Assembly (NCBI GenBank): GCA_021821705.1
Contig: JAKACE010000125.1
Span: 1 to 6,048 of the forward strand
Length of the DNA stretch: 6,048 nucleotides
Origin: Actinomycetes bacterium
GTDB lineage: Bacteria > Actinomycetota > Acidimicrobiia > Acidimicrobiales > Palsa-688
Reading direction: 5' to 3'
A model generated the notes under the pieces. That model had not been told where the DNA came from, did not search any database, and worked only from the letters and a program-made list of their open reading frames with translations. Positions 1-5,384 of the stretch are shown here, in pieces. The first letter of the stretch is position 1, and each line of letters opens with the position of its first letter. A program made the translations under genes and the position numbers.

Positions 1-358
1 GGCTTGCCGCGTCCCCGGGGAGCGCCAAGGTCCCCCCGGGACGCGGGCGAAGGGGCAGCCGGGACCGGTACTCGGCCTGCCCGGCGAGCCGGCGGCCCCC
101 GTAGTGGACAGAGGTCGCGGCCCACTCCGCGACCGGTCGCCCGCCCACGCGGACGAACACCGCTGCCAGGAGCGGCCCCCAGACGAGCCCCCCGACCACC
201 AGCCCCGGGAGGCCACCGGCCATCAGCCCCCCGAGGCCGGCCGCTCCTGCCAGGGCCACCGCCACGAGGCGCGGGGCGCTCAGGCCGAGGAGGACCCCAC
301 GATGGGGCCGGCGGGCGAACCGGGCCGAGACGAGAGGGGCTTCGGTGCTCTCGGCCAC
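1..358 (-). CDS. SCO6880-type conjugation membrane protein, N-terminal part (runs off the window)
   Basis: This frame is open from a GTG at 358 to the window edge, giving the first 119 residues of a longer protein. It begins VAESTEAPLVSARFARRPHR. It then has GVLLGLSAP followed by two closely spaced hydrophobic stretches (about residues 32-52 and 54-72), then an amphipathic segment ending VHYGGRRLAGQAEYRSR. This arrangement matches the start of actinobacterial SCO6880-type proteins, which are encoded next to the TrbL-like SCO6881 type in conjugative elements and are thought to sit at the inner face of the secretion channel. That family link is from memory of the pattern, not a search. The GTG lies 3 nt after the stop of the TrbL-like gene, with AAAGGG about 8 nt upstream as a modest ribosome site, so the two are probably translated together. 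The rest of the protein, including any soluble domain, is outside the window. Confidence 0.75.
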   Translation of the reverse strand, partial: MAESTEAPLVSARFARRPHRGVLLGLSAPRLVAVALAGAAGLGGLMAGGLPGLVVGGLVWGPLLAAVFVRVGGRPVAEWAATSVHYGGRRLAGQAEYRSRLPLRPRPGGTLALPGDAAS

Positions 359-361
359 CGG

Positions 362-1540
362 CTATGCCCTTTCTTGCCCTGGAGGCCCCGACGTCTCGGT
401 GGGCCGGCCGGCGGGGGCAGGTTGACCGTTCCGCGCGGCACCGGCCGTCGCGGGGGCTCGTGGTGTCCCTCTTCCGTCCTTGCCGTCGACGGGGGCCGCA
501 GGAGCGCCCGCGGTGCCGCCGACCTTGTCGTTCGGGCCGAGCCGCGCGTTGCCCGGAGGCCGTGGCCCGCCGGCGCTCGAGGCTGCCCGCAACTGAGGCG
601 CCGCCCAGGCGCCAGCCTTCCGGGCTGCGCTGTAGGCCGTCGACGTGCCCGAGGTCGAAGTGGCGGCGAGCAGGTGGATGTGGTGGGCCTCGTCGCCGAC
701 GAAGTGCACGAGCTTGAGCGCGGCCCAGGGGGTGAAGCCGGCGAGCGCCAGCACGAGGAGGCCGGTGACCACCTGGGTGATGCTCTGGCCGACGCTGGAG
801 CTGGCCTGGCCCACGCCGTCGAACAGGCCGAGCCCGACCATGAAGACCAAGACGAGGAGCAGCTTGCTGGCGACGAGGGCCAGGGTCGTCTCCACCCAGC
901 GGCGGGCCCAGCCGACCGTGATGTCGGCGAGCGAGCCGGCAAAGGCAAGGGGGGCGAAGACGGCCGTCACGACTATAAGGGCCTTCCGCACCATGAGCGC
1001 CCCCCAGACCAGGACGACGGCTGCCAGGGTGGCCACCGCGAGCACGATCACGACTGCCGGGTTGGTGCTCGCCCCGCTTATCACCCCGGCAGCCAGCAGC
1101 GCCTCGCCCATCTGCTGGACCGAGCCCCCGGTCGCCAGCTGGACCACGCCGGCCGAAAGGTCGTCGGTCGCCTTCAGCAGGAGCGTCACGGTACCTATCG
1201 CCAGCCCGCCGCCCACGAAGGCGACCAGCAGGCCCTTTACGGCCCGGGCCAGCCCTCCGGGGTCCCGGCGCAGCGCCGAGCGCCCCACCTGGAGCACGAA
1301 GAGCCCGACGGCCACCACGCCTGTGATCGTCCCGACGATGGCGAGGTCGGTCTCGAAGCCCGGCCCCGAAAGGCTCACCTCGGTAGCGCTCCCGATCTGG
1401 GCCCACAGCCAGTTGATCGCACTGTCGGCCGCCTCCCCGAAGTCCCTCGCCACGGCGCCGAAGGCGTCCCCGGCCACCGATTTGAACAGGTCCCCGGGGC
1501 AGCTCGCCCAGGAGACGGGGTCGACCAGGCTGCAGCCCAT
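362..1540 (-). CDS. TrbL/VirB6-like conjugal transfer channel protein (SCO6881 type)
   Basis: A 392-residue polytopic membrane protein. After a soluble N-terminal segment (1-64) there are about six hydrophobic helices near residues 66-86, 103-122, 162-184, 187-206, 219-240 and 256-279. The last two are joined by a short polar turn and end in FTPWAALKLVHF, a block typical of the actinobacterial TrbL-like family. The tail (about 295-392) is low-complexity Ala/Gly/Pro/Arg, as is common in this family. TrbL/VirB6 proteins form part of the inner-membrane channel of type IV secretion systems. The ATG at 1540 has GGGAGGG 7 nt upstream (1548-1554), which supports this start. The gene begins 3 nt after the upstream stop and ends 3 nt before the next start, so it lies inside a tight operon with the SCO6880-type gene. 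Family assignment is firm at the level of topology and context; the exact role is inferred. Confidence 0.9.
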   Translation of the reverse strand: MGCSLVDPVSWASCPGDLFKSVAGDAFGAVARDFGEAADSAINWLWAQIGSATEVSLSGPGFETDLAIVGTITGVVAVGLFVLQVGRSALRRDPGGLARAVKGLLVAFVGGGLAIGTVTLLLKATDDLSAGVVQLATGGSVQQMGEALLAAGVISGASTNPAVVIVLAVATLAAVVLVWGALMVRKALIVVTAVFAPLAFAGSLADITVGWARRWVETTLALVASKLLLVLVFMVGLGLFDGVGQASSSVGQSITQVVTGLLVLALAGFTPWAALKLVHFVGDEAHHIHLLAATSTSGTSTAYSAARKAGAWAAPQLRAASSAGGPRPPGNARLGPNDKVGGTAGAPAAPVDGKDGRGTPRAPATAGAARNGQPAPAGRPTETSGPPGQERA

Positions 1541-1543
1541 GGC

Positions 1544-2359
1544 TCAGCCCTCCCGCCAGTCGCCGACGGCCACCGTCCCGTAGCCGCCGTGCCAGCGGGC
1601 GCTGCCGACGGCCACCGAGCAGCTGAACCGTTGGCTCCTGACGACCCGGTGCTGTCGCAACATGACCAGGCCGGAGATGTCGAGCACCGTCATCCGGGGG
1701 TCGGGCGGCTGCCACCCCGCAGAGACCAGCTGAGCCCATCCCGGGTCCTCCTGGACGAGCAGCCCCGACACGCGCTCGGCCGCGTGGGCCTCGGCGAGGG
1801 CGGCCCACCGGCGCCGTGAGGGGACCGGGCTGGCCCGCCCACCGGCGATCCCTGGGTCGAGCAAGGAGACGTAGAGCACCTTGTCGGCCGCGCCAGCGGG
1901 CACGCCCGGCAAGAGGTCGGGGGCTTCCTCGGCTTGCAGCCACGCGCCGAGCGCTGCGCGCGACTGCCTGGCGTAGCTCACGTCGAGGAGCGCCCTCAGG
2001 AACTCCTCGGCCCAGGTCCCCGGCGCGTACGTGACCGGCAGGGAGGGCCAACCGCCGGAGACAGCCGGGCTCGGTACCGCCAGCCTGAGGACTGCCGCGA
2101 GCCCCCGGGACGAGCCGAGCGCCTGGGCGAAGAGCTGGTCGCCCTCCTCCTGCACCGGGGTGCCGGCTGGCGCCACGGTCGGCGGGGCCTGCCGGTGCAG
2201 GCTTGTCGGCGCCGCCGGACGAGGGCGAGCCCGGGGGGCCGGGACGGCAGCCCGAGAGGTGTGGCGCCCCCCGCCGGCCGAGAAGGCCCCGGCGAGCGCA
2301 GCCAGCACGACGGCGACGACCGCCGTACTGATCACGATGGTCGTCCGTCCCCGGTTCAC
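1544..2359 (-). CDS. Single-pass membrane protein of unknown family in the conjugation operon
   Basis: A 271-residue protein with a short basic N-terminus (MNRGRTT), one strong hydrophobic helix (about 7-27), a Pro/Ala/Arg-rich linker (about 38-68) and a mixed alpha/beta soluble part (about 72-271) ending GGYGTVAVGDWREG. The layout, with a cytosolic tip, one helix, a linker and an extracytoplasmic domain, is that of VirB8/TcpC-like assembly factors. I see no motif that proves membership, so this is only a comparison of architecture. The GTG start overlaps the stop of the preceding small membrane protein by 4 bp (GTGA), indicating translational coupling; only a weak G-rich site precedes it. 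The stop lies 3 nt before the TrbL-like start. The position between the DUF6112-like and TrbL-like genes argues for a structural role in the secretion channel. Confidence 0.8.
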   Translation of the reverse strand: MNRGRTTIVISTAVVAVVLAALAGAFSAGGGRHTSRAAVPAPRARPRPAAPTSLHRQAPPTVAPAGTPVQEEGDQLFAQALGSSRGLAAVLRLAVPSPAVSGGWPSLPVTYAPGTWAEEFLRALLDVSYARQSRAALGAWLQAEEAPDLLPGVPAGAADKVLYVSLLDPGIAGGRASPVPSRRRWAALAEAHAAERVSGLLVQEDPGWAQLVSAGWQPPDPRMTVLDISGLVMLRQHRVVRSQRFSCSVAVGSARWHGGYGTVAVGDWREG

Positions 2360-2652
2360 AGGGCCGCCCCCGCGTGGGAGAAGAAGGTCACGAGCGCGAC
2401 GGCCCCGCCGGTCAGCATGGCTGCGACGGCCGACACCACCACTCCGGTCTTCGCCCGGCCGACTATGTGCACGTTGCCCGAGTGGCTCGCGACCGCCCAG
2501 ACGATGGCCGAGAGCACGAGCCCGGCAACAGAGGCGACGAGGCCGAGCGTCAACAGCGCGCCGACGATCGTCTCGAGCTCACTGATCCCGGGCAGCCCGT
2601 TCGTATTGGGCGTGATGTTCACGGGTGTGATGTTCACGGGTGTGGTGTTCAC
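2356..2652 (-). CDS. DUF6112-like small membrane protein, possibly pilin-like (VirB2/TrbC type)
   Basis: A 98-residue protein with a short polar N-terminus and two hydrophobic helices (about 30-54 and 68-92) separated by a short basic loop (SHSGNVHIVGRAKTG). The NITPNTNGLPG stretch just before the first helix, and the overall size, match the actinobacterial DUF6112 family as I remember it. That family occurs beside TrbL-like genes and has VirB2/TrbC-like topology; a pilin role is inference only. The GTG start at 2652 is favoured by a strong AAGGAGGA (2657-2664) with 5 nt between GGAGG and GTG. The first residues repeat a five-residue unit (NTTPV-NITPV-NITPN) encoded by a tandem 15-bp DNA repeat, so two more in-frame GTG codons follow, both too far from the ribosome site. 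A stable hairpin precedes the site. The stop overlaps the next gene's start by 4 bp. Confidence 0.82.
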   Translation of the reverse strand: MNTTPVNITPVNITPNTNGLPGISELETIVGALLTLGLVASVAGLVLSAIVWAVASHSGNVHIVGRAKTGVVVSAVAAMLTGGAVALVTFFSHAGAAL

Positions 2653-2656
2653 GGGT
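2612..2656 (-). repeat. Three tandem 15-bp units spanning the start codon of the DUF6112-like gene
   Basis: On the plus strand GTGATGTTCACGGGT is present at 2612-2626 and 2627-2641, and once more with one change (GTGGTGTTCACGGGT) at 2642-2656. On the coding strand each unit reads ACCCGTGAACATCAC, so each carries an in-frame GTG, and the first GTG is the likely start. Each full unit also contains the small dyad GTGA-N3-TCAC. The unit length is a multiple of three, so gain or loss changes the N-terminus by five residues without shifting the frame. Confidence 0.95.
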
Positions 2657-2664
2657 TCCTCCTT
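2657..2664 (-). promoter_or_regulatory. Strong ribosome binding site for the DUF6112-like gene
   Basis: The coding strand reads AAGGAGGA, with 5 nt between GGAGG and the GTG at 2652. This decides among the three in-frame GTG codons of the tandem repeat, since the second and third lie 15 and 30 nt further away. Confidence 0.85.
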
Positions 2665-2670
2665 CGGTGT

Positions 2671-2688
2671 GCCCCGACCGCTCGGGGC
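2671..2688 (-). promoter_or_regulatory. Stable hairpin just upstream of the DUF6112-like ribosome site
   Basis: The coding strand has GCCCCGA, a 4-nt loop GCGG, then TCGGGGC: a perfect 7-bp, mostly GC stem that ends 6 nt before the AAGGAGGA site. No T-run follows, so it is not a standard terminator. It could protect the downstream mRNA from 3'-5' decay of the hydrolase message or set unequal expression of the two genes. Confidence 0.6.
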
Positions 2689-2715
2689 GATCGACTACAG
2701 GGGCCGGGGTGGCCA

Positions 2716-2728
2716 AGCCCGCCGGGCT
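2716..2728 (-). promoter_or_regulatory. Short GC hairpin at the hydrolase stop codon
   Basis: AGCCC-GGC-GGGCT on the coding strand forms a 5-bp stem with a 3-nt loop, beginning at the last base of the hydrolase stop codon. No T-run follows. With the second hairpin at 2671-2688 it marks the only sizeable gap (75 nt) inside the conjugation operon. Such small stems are frequent in GC-rich DNA, so this is weak. Confidence 0.35.
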
Positions 2729-3768
2729 CACCGGCCGGGGGCGGGGTCGACCACGGCGTCGAGGCCCCCGCTCACGAACGCAGCCCAGGTCTGGACCACG
2801 ACACCTTCTTCGGGGCCCAAGGCCGAGAGCACCAAGCCGTAGCCGAGGTAGATGCCCACGTGCCCCGGGAGGCCCGGCCCGGGCGGGTCGGTCCCGGGCG
2901 TGAGCACGAGGTCGCCGGCTACCGCAGAGGCCGGGCTCACCTGCTCCCCTTCGTGGAGCTGGTCGACCGTGTAGTGGTCGAGGGGGACCCCGGCGGCAGC
3001 CCAGGCGGCCATGGTCAGCCCCGAGCAGTCGAACGCCTCGGGGCCGGCCGCGCCCCACACGTAGGGCTTTCCCAACTGGGCAAGCGCGTAGGAGACCGCG
3101 GCGGCGTGCTCCGGCGGGGTGCCGGCCGGGACCTCGTACCCGCTCGGTAGGCCGTAGGCAGAGGCCGGGCCGGCGAGCCCGCCGGGAGCCCCCTGGCCGC
3201 AGCCGCCGGCCCCCTCCTCGGCCAGCACCTCCGAGAGGATCTCCCCCGAGATTGGCCAGTTCTCCTGGTAGTTCCTCCCGTTCGCGAAGGCGGAGACTTG
3301 TACTGCCTGGGCGGCGGCCCACGGTGCCAGGGCCTGCCAACCCGGTACCGCCAGCAGACGGGCGATGAACATGGCGGTAGCGTCCGCCGGGTCCTCTTCC
3401 TCGGCCGGCGTCCCCCAGCCCTCCGAGCTGCGCTGCTGGAAGATGCCGAGGCTCCCGTCGTTGCCAGGTTCTGGCCCCAGGTCGGCCAGGTGGGACTCCG
3501 TGTACGCGGCCATGAGAGCGATGCGCGCCGCTCGTCCCGGCTGGGCCGCGTTCGCCATCGACACTGCCACGACGACCTCCGCGTTGGCGGTCTGCGGCCC
3601 CGACAAACCCGCTACTTGCCCGCCCGGAGCGCAGGGCGTGACCACGCTCTGGCCGGCCCCTGACGGAGCTGTCTGCGCCCCCAGCATCCCGAGCAGTGCT
3701 CCCGTCGCGAGCAATGCGCCTGCCGCTGACACCGCCGCACCGGCCAAGACGAGCCGACCTCGCCCCAT
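2728..3768 (-). CDS. Bifunctional cell-wall hydrolase: lysozyme-like transglycosylase plus NlpC/P60 endopeptidase
   Basis: A 346-residue exported protein. Residues 1-32 are a basic tip and a hydrophobic signal or anchor helix. Residues about 62-183 form a lysozyme-like domain: AAYTESHL supplies the likely catalytic Glu91, and GSLGIFQQR (105-113) matches the glycine-rich loop of transglycosylases from conjugation systems. A Gly/Pro-rich linker follows. Residues about 220-335 form an NlpC/P60 domain, with the nucleophile Cys248 in FDCSGL and His303 in GHVGIYLG. The site where the third catalytic residue usually sits reads LSALG, with Ser315 in place of a polar His/Asp/Asn/Gln. Such proteins cut glycan strands and peptide stems to let the secretion channel through the wall. 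The ATG at 3768 is chosen because AAGGAGGT lies 7 nt upstream; an alternative GTG at 3882 would place this site inside the coding sequence and add a leader unlike a signal peptide. Confidence 0.93.
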   Translation of the reverse strand: MGRGRLVLAGAAVSAAGALLATGALLGMLGAQTAPSGAGQSVVTPCAPGGQVAGLSGPQTANAEVVVAVSMANAAQPGRAARIALMAAYTESHLADLGPEPGNDGSLGIFQQRSSEGWGTPAEEEDPADATAMFIARLLAVPGWQALAPWAAAQAVQVSAFANGRNYQENWPISGEILSEVLAEEGAGGCGQGAPGGLAGPASAYGLPSGYEVPAGTPPEHAAAVSYALAQLGKPYVWGAAGPEAFDCSGLTMAAWAAAGVPLDHYTVDQLHEGEQVSPASAVAGDLVLTPGTDPPGPGLPGHVGIYLGYGLVLSALGPEEGVVVQTWAAFVSGGLDAVVDPAPGR

Positions 3769-3775
3769 GCCTCGC

Positions 3776-3783
3776 ACCTCCTT
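3776..3783 (-). promoter_or_regulatory. Strong ribosome binding site for the cell-wall hydrolase
   Basis: The coding strand reads AAGGAGGT, complementary to the 16S rRNA 3' end, 7 nt before the ATG at 3768. It fixes the start of the hydrolase and shows that translation initiates independently of the upstream small gene. Confidence 0.9.
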
Positions 3784-3896
3784 CGGAGCCCGACCGTCGG
3801 GGTCCCGGAATGGAGGGGCCACCCTGGTAGCGCCCCGGTGGCTGGGTGCAAGGCCTCGGGAGAGGCTCGTCGTGTGCTGCACGGGAAACGGTGCGC

Positions 3897-4318
3897 TCAG
3901 GCACCGGCTCGGCCTCTGAGGACGGCGCCTCGGGGGCGGCTATGTGGCTGGCGAGCGCGAGGAGCGCTTCGCGCCAGAGGATGCGGAGCGGGCCATCGAC
4001 GGCCTGCTCGCCCAAGATGAAGGTGAGGAGCGACGGGTGGCGGCTCGTCCCGAGCAGGAGCCGGCGGGCCGCTTGGGGCATCGCGTAGAGCCAAGGGGCG
4101 TGGCACTCCATCCTCCCCCGCCTGGCCCGTAGGTAACCGATGGGGTCGGCCGGGAGAGGCCCGTTCGGCCAACAGGTGAGGAGGACCAGCAGCTCTACCG
4201 TCGTCTCGACGAGCGCCGACCGGGCTCTCGGGCCCAGTGCGACGCCGCCGGCGCCTTCGGCCACGCCGACCAGGCGGTCGGCAGTCTCCCACCAGTCGTC
4301 GCTCAGGAGCGGCCCCAC
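3897..4318 (-). CDS. Small unrecognised protein; C-terminal end unresolved, possible frameshift
   Basis: The coding-like part starts at a GTG at 4318, overlapping the stop of the upstream gene by 16 bp. It runs about 140 residues: SDDWWETADRLVGV, a helical stretch ALVETTVELLVLLTCW, then PADPIGYLRARRGRMECHAP, a second helical part with LLTFILGEQAVDGPLRILWREALLALASH, and an acidic Pro-rich end (PEAPSSEAEPVP). G/C-rich third positions hold up to about 3900, then fade. This frame has no stop there; it stays open through the whole hydrolase gene to 2579 (579 residues), where it reads as Arg/Gly/Pro-rich noise. The only minus-strand stop in any frame between here and the hydrolase start is a TGA at 3897-3899, in another frame, exactly where coding signal ends. 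A single indel or a ribosomal frameshift would terminate the protein there, so I place the end at that TGA. I recognise no family. Confidence 0.55.
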
Positions 4319-4668
4319 CTGGCCACCATCACTGTGATGTCGGCCGACGGGCGCACCGTCAGCCGGCCGTTCTTGGCACGCTGGTGCCGGGGCCGGCGCC
4401 ACTCGTCGGCGCGGTTCGCCCCGACCCGCAACCAAGACCCGACCAGGTGCCTCGCTGCAGGACGGGTGAGCGGCACTGGGTGAGCTGCCAGGTCGGTGAC
4501 CGCCACCTCCCACACCTCGCCGAGCGCGACCAGGTGGGCCGGCTCGAGCATGGCACGCAAGAGGACTGCCAGCTGGTCCGCCTGGGCGGCAGTGCCCTGC
4601 CAACCCCCAGCCACGAGGCGGGCGAGCTCCTCGGCAGGTTTCGTGAGGCCCTGGGTTGTCCTAGCCAT
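4303..4668 (-). CDS. Small hypothetical protein, first gene after the 0.7-kb gap
   Basis: A 121-residue soluble protein starting MARTTQGLTKPAEELARLV. Residues about 10-60 look like two or three amphipathic helices (AEELARLVAG, AAQADQLAVLLRAMLEP, HLVALGEVWEVAVTDL). They are followed by a basic segment (RVGANRADEWRRPRHQRAK) and a beta-like end (GRLTVRPSADITVMVARWG). The basic C-terminal part could contact nucleic acid, but no known DNA-binding motif is visible and I do not recognise the family. The ATG at 4668 has only a weak GGAAG about 8 nt upstream. The gene overlaps the following gene by 16 bp, and it is the first gene downstream of the repeat-bearing gap, so it probably begins the conjugation operon. 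Third codon positions are mostly G or C, which separates it from the shadow frames around it. Confidence 0.7.
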   Translation of the reverse strand: MARTTQGLTKPAEELARLVAGGWQGTAAQADQLAVLLRAMLEPAHLVALGEVWEVAVTDLAAHPVPLTRPAARHLVGSWLRVGANRADEWRRPRHQRAKNGRLTVRPSADITVMVARWGRS

Positions 4669-4831
4669 GGGCGCATCTTCCGCGGCGGCCTTACCAGGGA
4701 CCTCACTTTCCGCCTCGATCGAAAGAAATTCCTAAGTCCGCGTCAGGGCAGCTCAGACTGCAGGTCGAGGAGCCCAGTGAGCTTTCTGGTTAGGTCTACG
4801 TTGAGGTCGCGGTGTAGAGAGCCCGGGAAGA

Positions 4832-4891
4832 TGGCGAATAGGCCGGCATTGACACCGGCTACTTGGCGAAAGCGTGGCGAATGGGCCGGCA
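4832..4891. repeat. 17-bp direct repeat, 16 of 17 identical, 43-bp period
   Basis: TGGCGAATAGGCCGGCA at 4832-4848 recurs as TGGCGAATGGGCCGGCA at 4875-4891. A third copy of the core TGGCGAA lies between them at 4864-4870, 11 bp before the second. The first copy runs into the left arm of the 15-bp inverted repeat. Repeats of this kind in a gene-free gap are candidate operators or iterons. Confidence 0.75.
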
Positions 4892-5104
4892 ACATGGGGA
4901 AAGGAGCGGGCGTCAGGCTCCGGCTCCTAGCCGCGTCCTGTCATCGCAAGTTCGCTCATCACAGCTCCCACTAGGCCGTATCAGCTCGACGTGCGAGCAC
5001 ACCGACCCGCGCGGCACCGCGCCTCGAGGGAACGCCACCGACATGACGGGCAACGACCAGGACAAAAGAAAGCGCCAACTTCAATGCCAGGTGTCAATGC
5101 CGGC
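4842..5104. repeat. 15-bp perfect inverted repeat bounding 263 bp
   Basis: GCCGGCATTGACACC at 4842-4856 is repeated exactly in inverted orientation as GGTGTCAATGCCGGC at 5090-5104. Reading inward from either arm, the match resumes loosely: TTGGCG follows at 4863-4868 on the plus strand and at 5072-5077 on the minus strand. No duplicated target sequence is visible just outside the arms. The pair could be binding sites for one protein in opposite orientation, part of a transfer origin, or the ends of a small non-autonomous element. Confidence 0.75.
5081..5101. repeat. Tandem TCAATGCC copies, 13-bp period
   Basis: TCAATGCC occurs at 5081-5088 and 5094-5101. The second copy is part of the right arm of the 15-bp inverted repeat, so this 8-mer is present three times in the gap when the left arm (reverse orientation, 4845-4852) is counted. 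It could be the core of a protein-binding site. Confidence 0.6.
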
Positions 5105-5160
5105 ACAGGAAGAGCAGGATGCTCCCGCCCGAACCCGTCGCCGTTTTCCCGAGGTCGGCT

Positions 5161-5190
5161 CCGCCAAGTGGGTGGCCCGCCCGCCAAGTG
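5161..5190. repeat. CCGCCAAGTG direct repeat, 20-bp period
   Basis: CCGCCAAGTG occurs at 5161-5170 and 5181-5190, close to two helical turns apart, so both copies face roughly the same side of the DNA. The reverse complement of its core, ACTTGGCG, lies at 4861-4868 beside the left inverted-repeat arm. Paired short direct repeats fit a regulator binding as a dimer, including SARP-type proteins, though the usual SARP spacing is 11 or 22 bp. Confidence 0.6.
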
Positions 5191-5384
5191 CACAGGACCC
5201 CTACAAGCGGCCCTGTTGTCGCCATCAGCTGCAGGGGGAGACACCAGGGTGCAGGGCGGCGACCAATCGGCAGGGACCGCGGACGGGAGAGGGGCCTGTC
5301 CGCCGAAGAGCGCAGCTGCCGGGCGGGTGACTTACGGCTCGCGCTTGCCACGCAGACAGCGAGGAGGCCTGCTGGCCCAGGAGC

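Larger units (their letters stand above)
4669..5384. other. 0.7-kb gap with repeats and no convincing gene
   Basis: No reading frame here has the third-position G/C bias or a protein-like sequence comparable to its neighbours; the short open frames on both strands are rich in Arg, Pro and Ser and overlap each other. The stretch is slightly less GC-rich than the genes, with local A/T patches near 4720-4740 and 5060-5090. It holds a cluster of direct and inverted repeats (4832-5190), listed separately. Upstream of the small gene at 4668 there is an A/T patch, but no clear -35/-10 pair that I would defend. The arrangement fits a regulatory region or transfer origin for the operon starting at 4668, but nothing proves which. 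No tRNA or attachment-site duplication is visible. Confidence 0.6.

Noticed and set aside
104..1819. A 571-codon open frame on the plus strand.
   Set aside because: It lies opposite the TrbL-like gene and its neighbours, is dominated by Arg/Gly/Pro/His, has no recognisable domain, and the minus-strand genes have ribosome sites, membrane helices and tight operon spacing.
2612..2656. Tandem repeat as a CRISPR fragment or phase-variable on/off switch.
   Set aside because: Units are contiguous without spacers, and 15 bp is a multiple of three, so copy changes keep the reading frame.
3769..3882. A longer start for the hydrolase at a GTG at 3882.
   Set aside because: It would place the strong AAGGAGGT site inside the gene and put a polar 38-residue leader before an obvious signal helix.
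2579..4603. A 674-codon minus-strand frame from an ATG at 4603.
   Set aside because: Only the middle part (about 4318-3900) looks like protein. The start lies inside the first small gene in another frame and the second half overlaps the whole hydrolase gene as Arg/Gly-rich noise.
4700..4735. CTTTC...GAAAG dyad with the TCGATCGA palindrome (4715-4722) as an operator or terminator.
   Set aside because: The stem is only 5 bp and the palindrome is a short, common sequence; nothing else supports a function.
4849..4878. TTGACA in the left inverted-repeat arm as a -35 promoter box, and the same in the right arm.
   Set aside because: No TATAAT-like or TAnnnT hexamer lies 16-18 bp downstream in either orientation, so a promoter cannot be supported.
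4842..5104. The 263-bp stretch as a definite insertion element.
   Set aside because: No transposase fragment and no target-site duplication flank the 15-bp arms; left only as one of several explanations.
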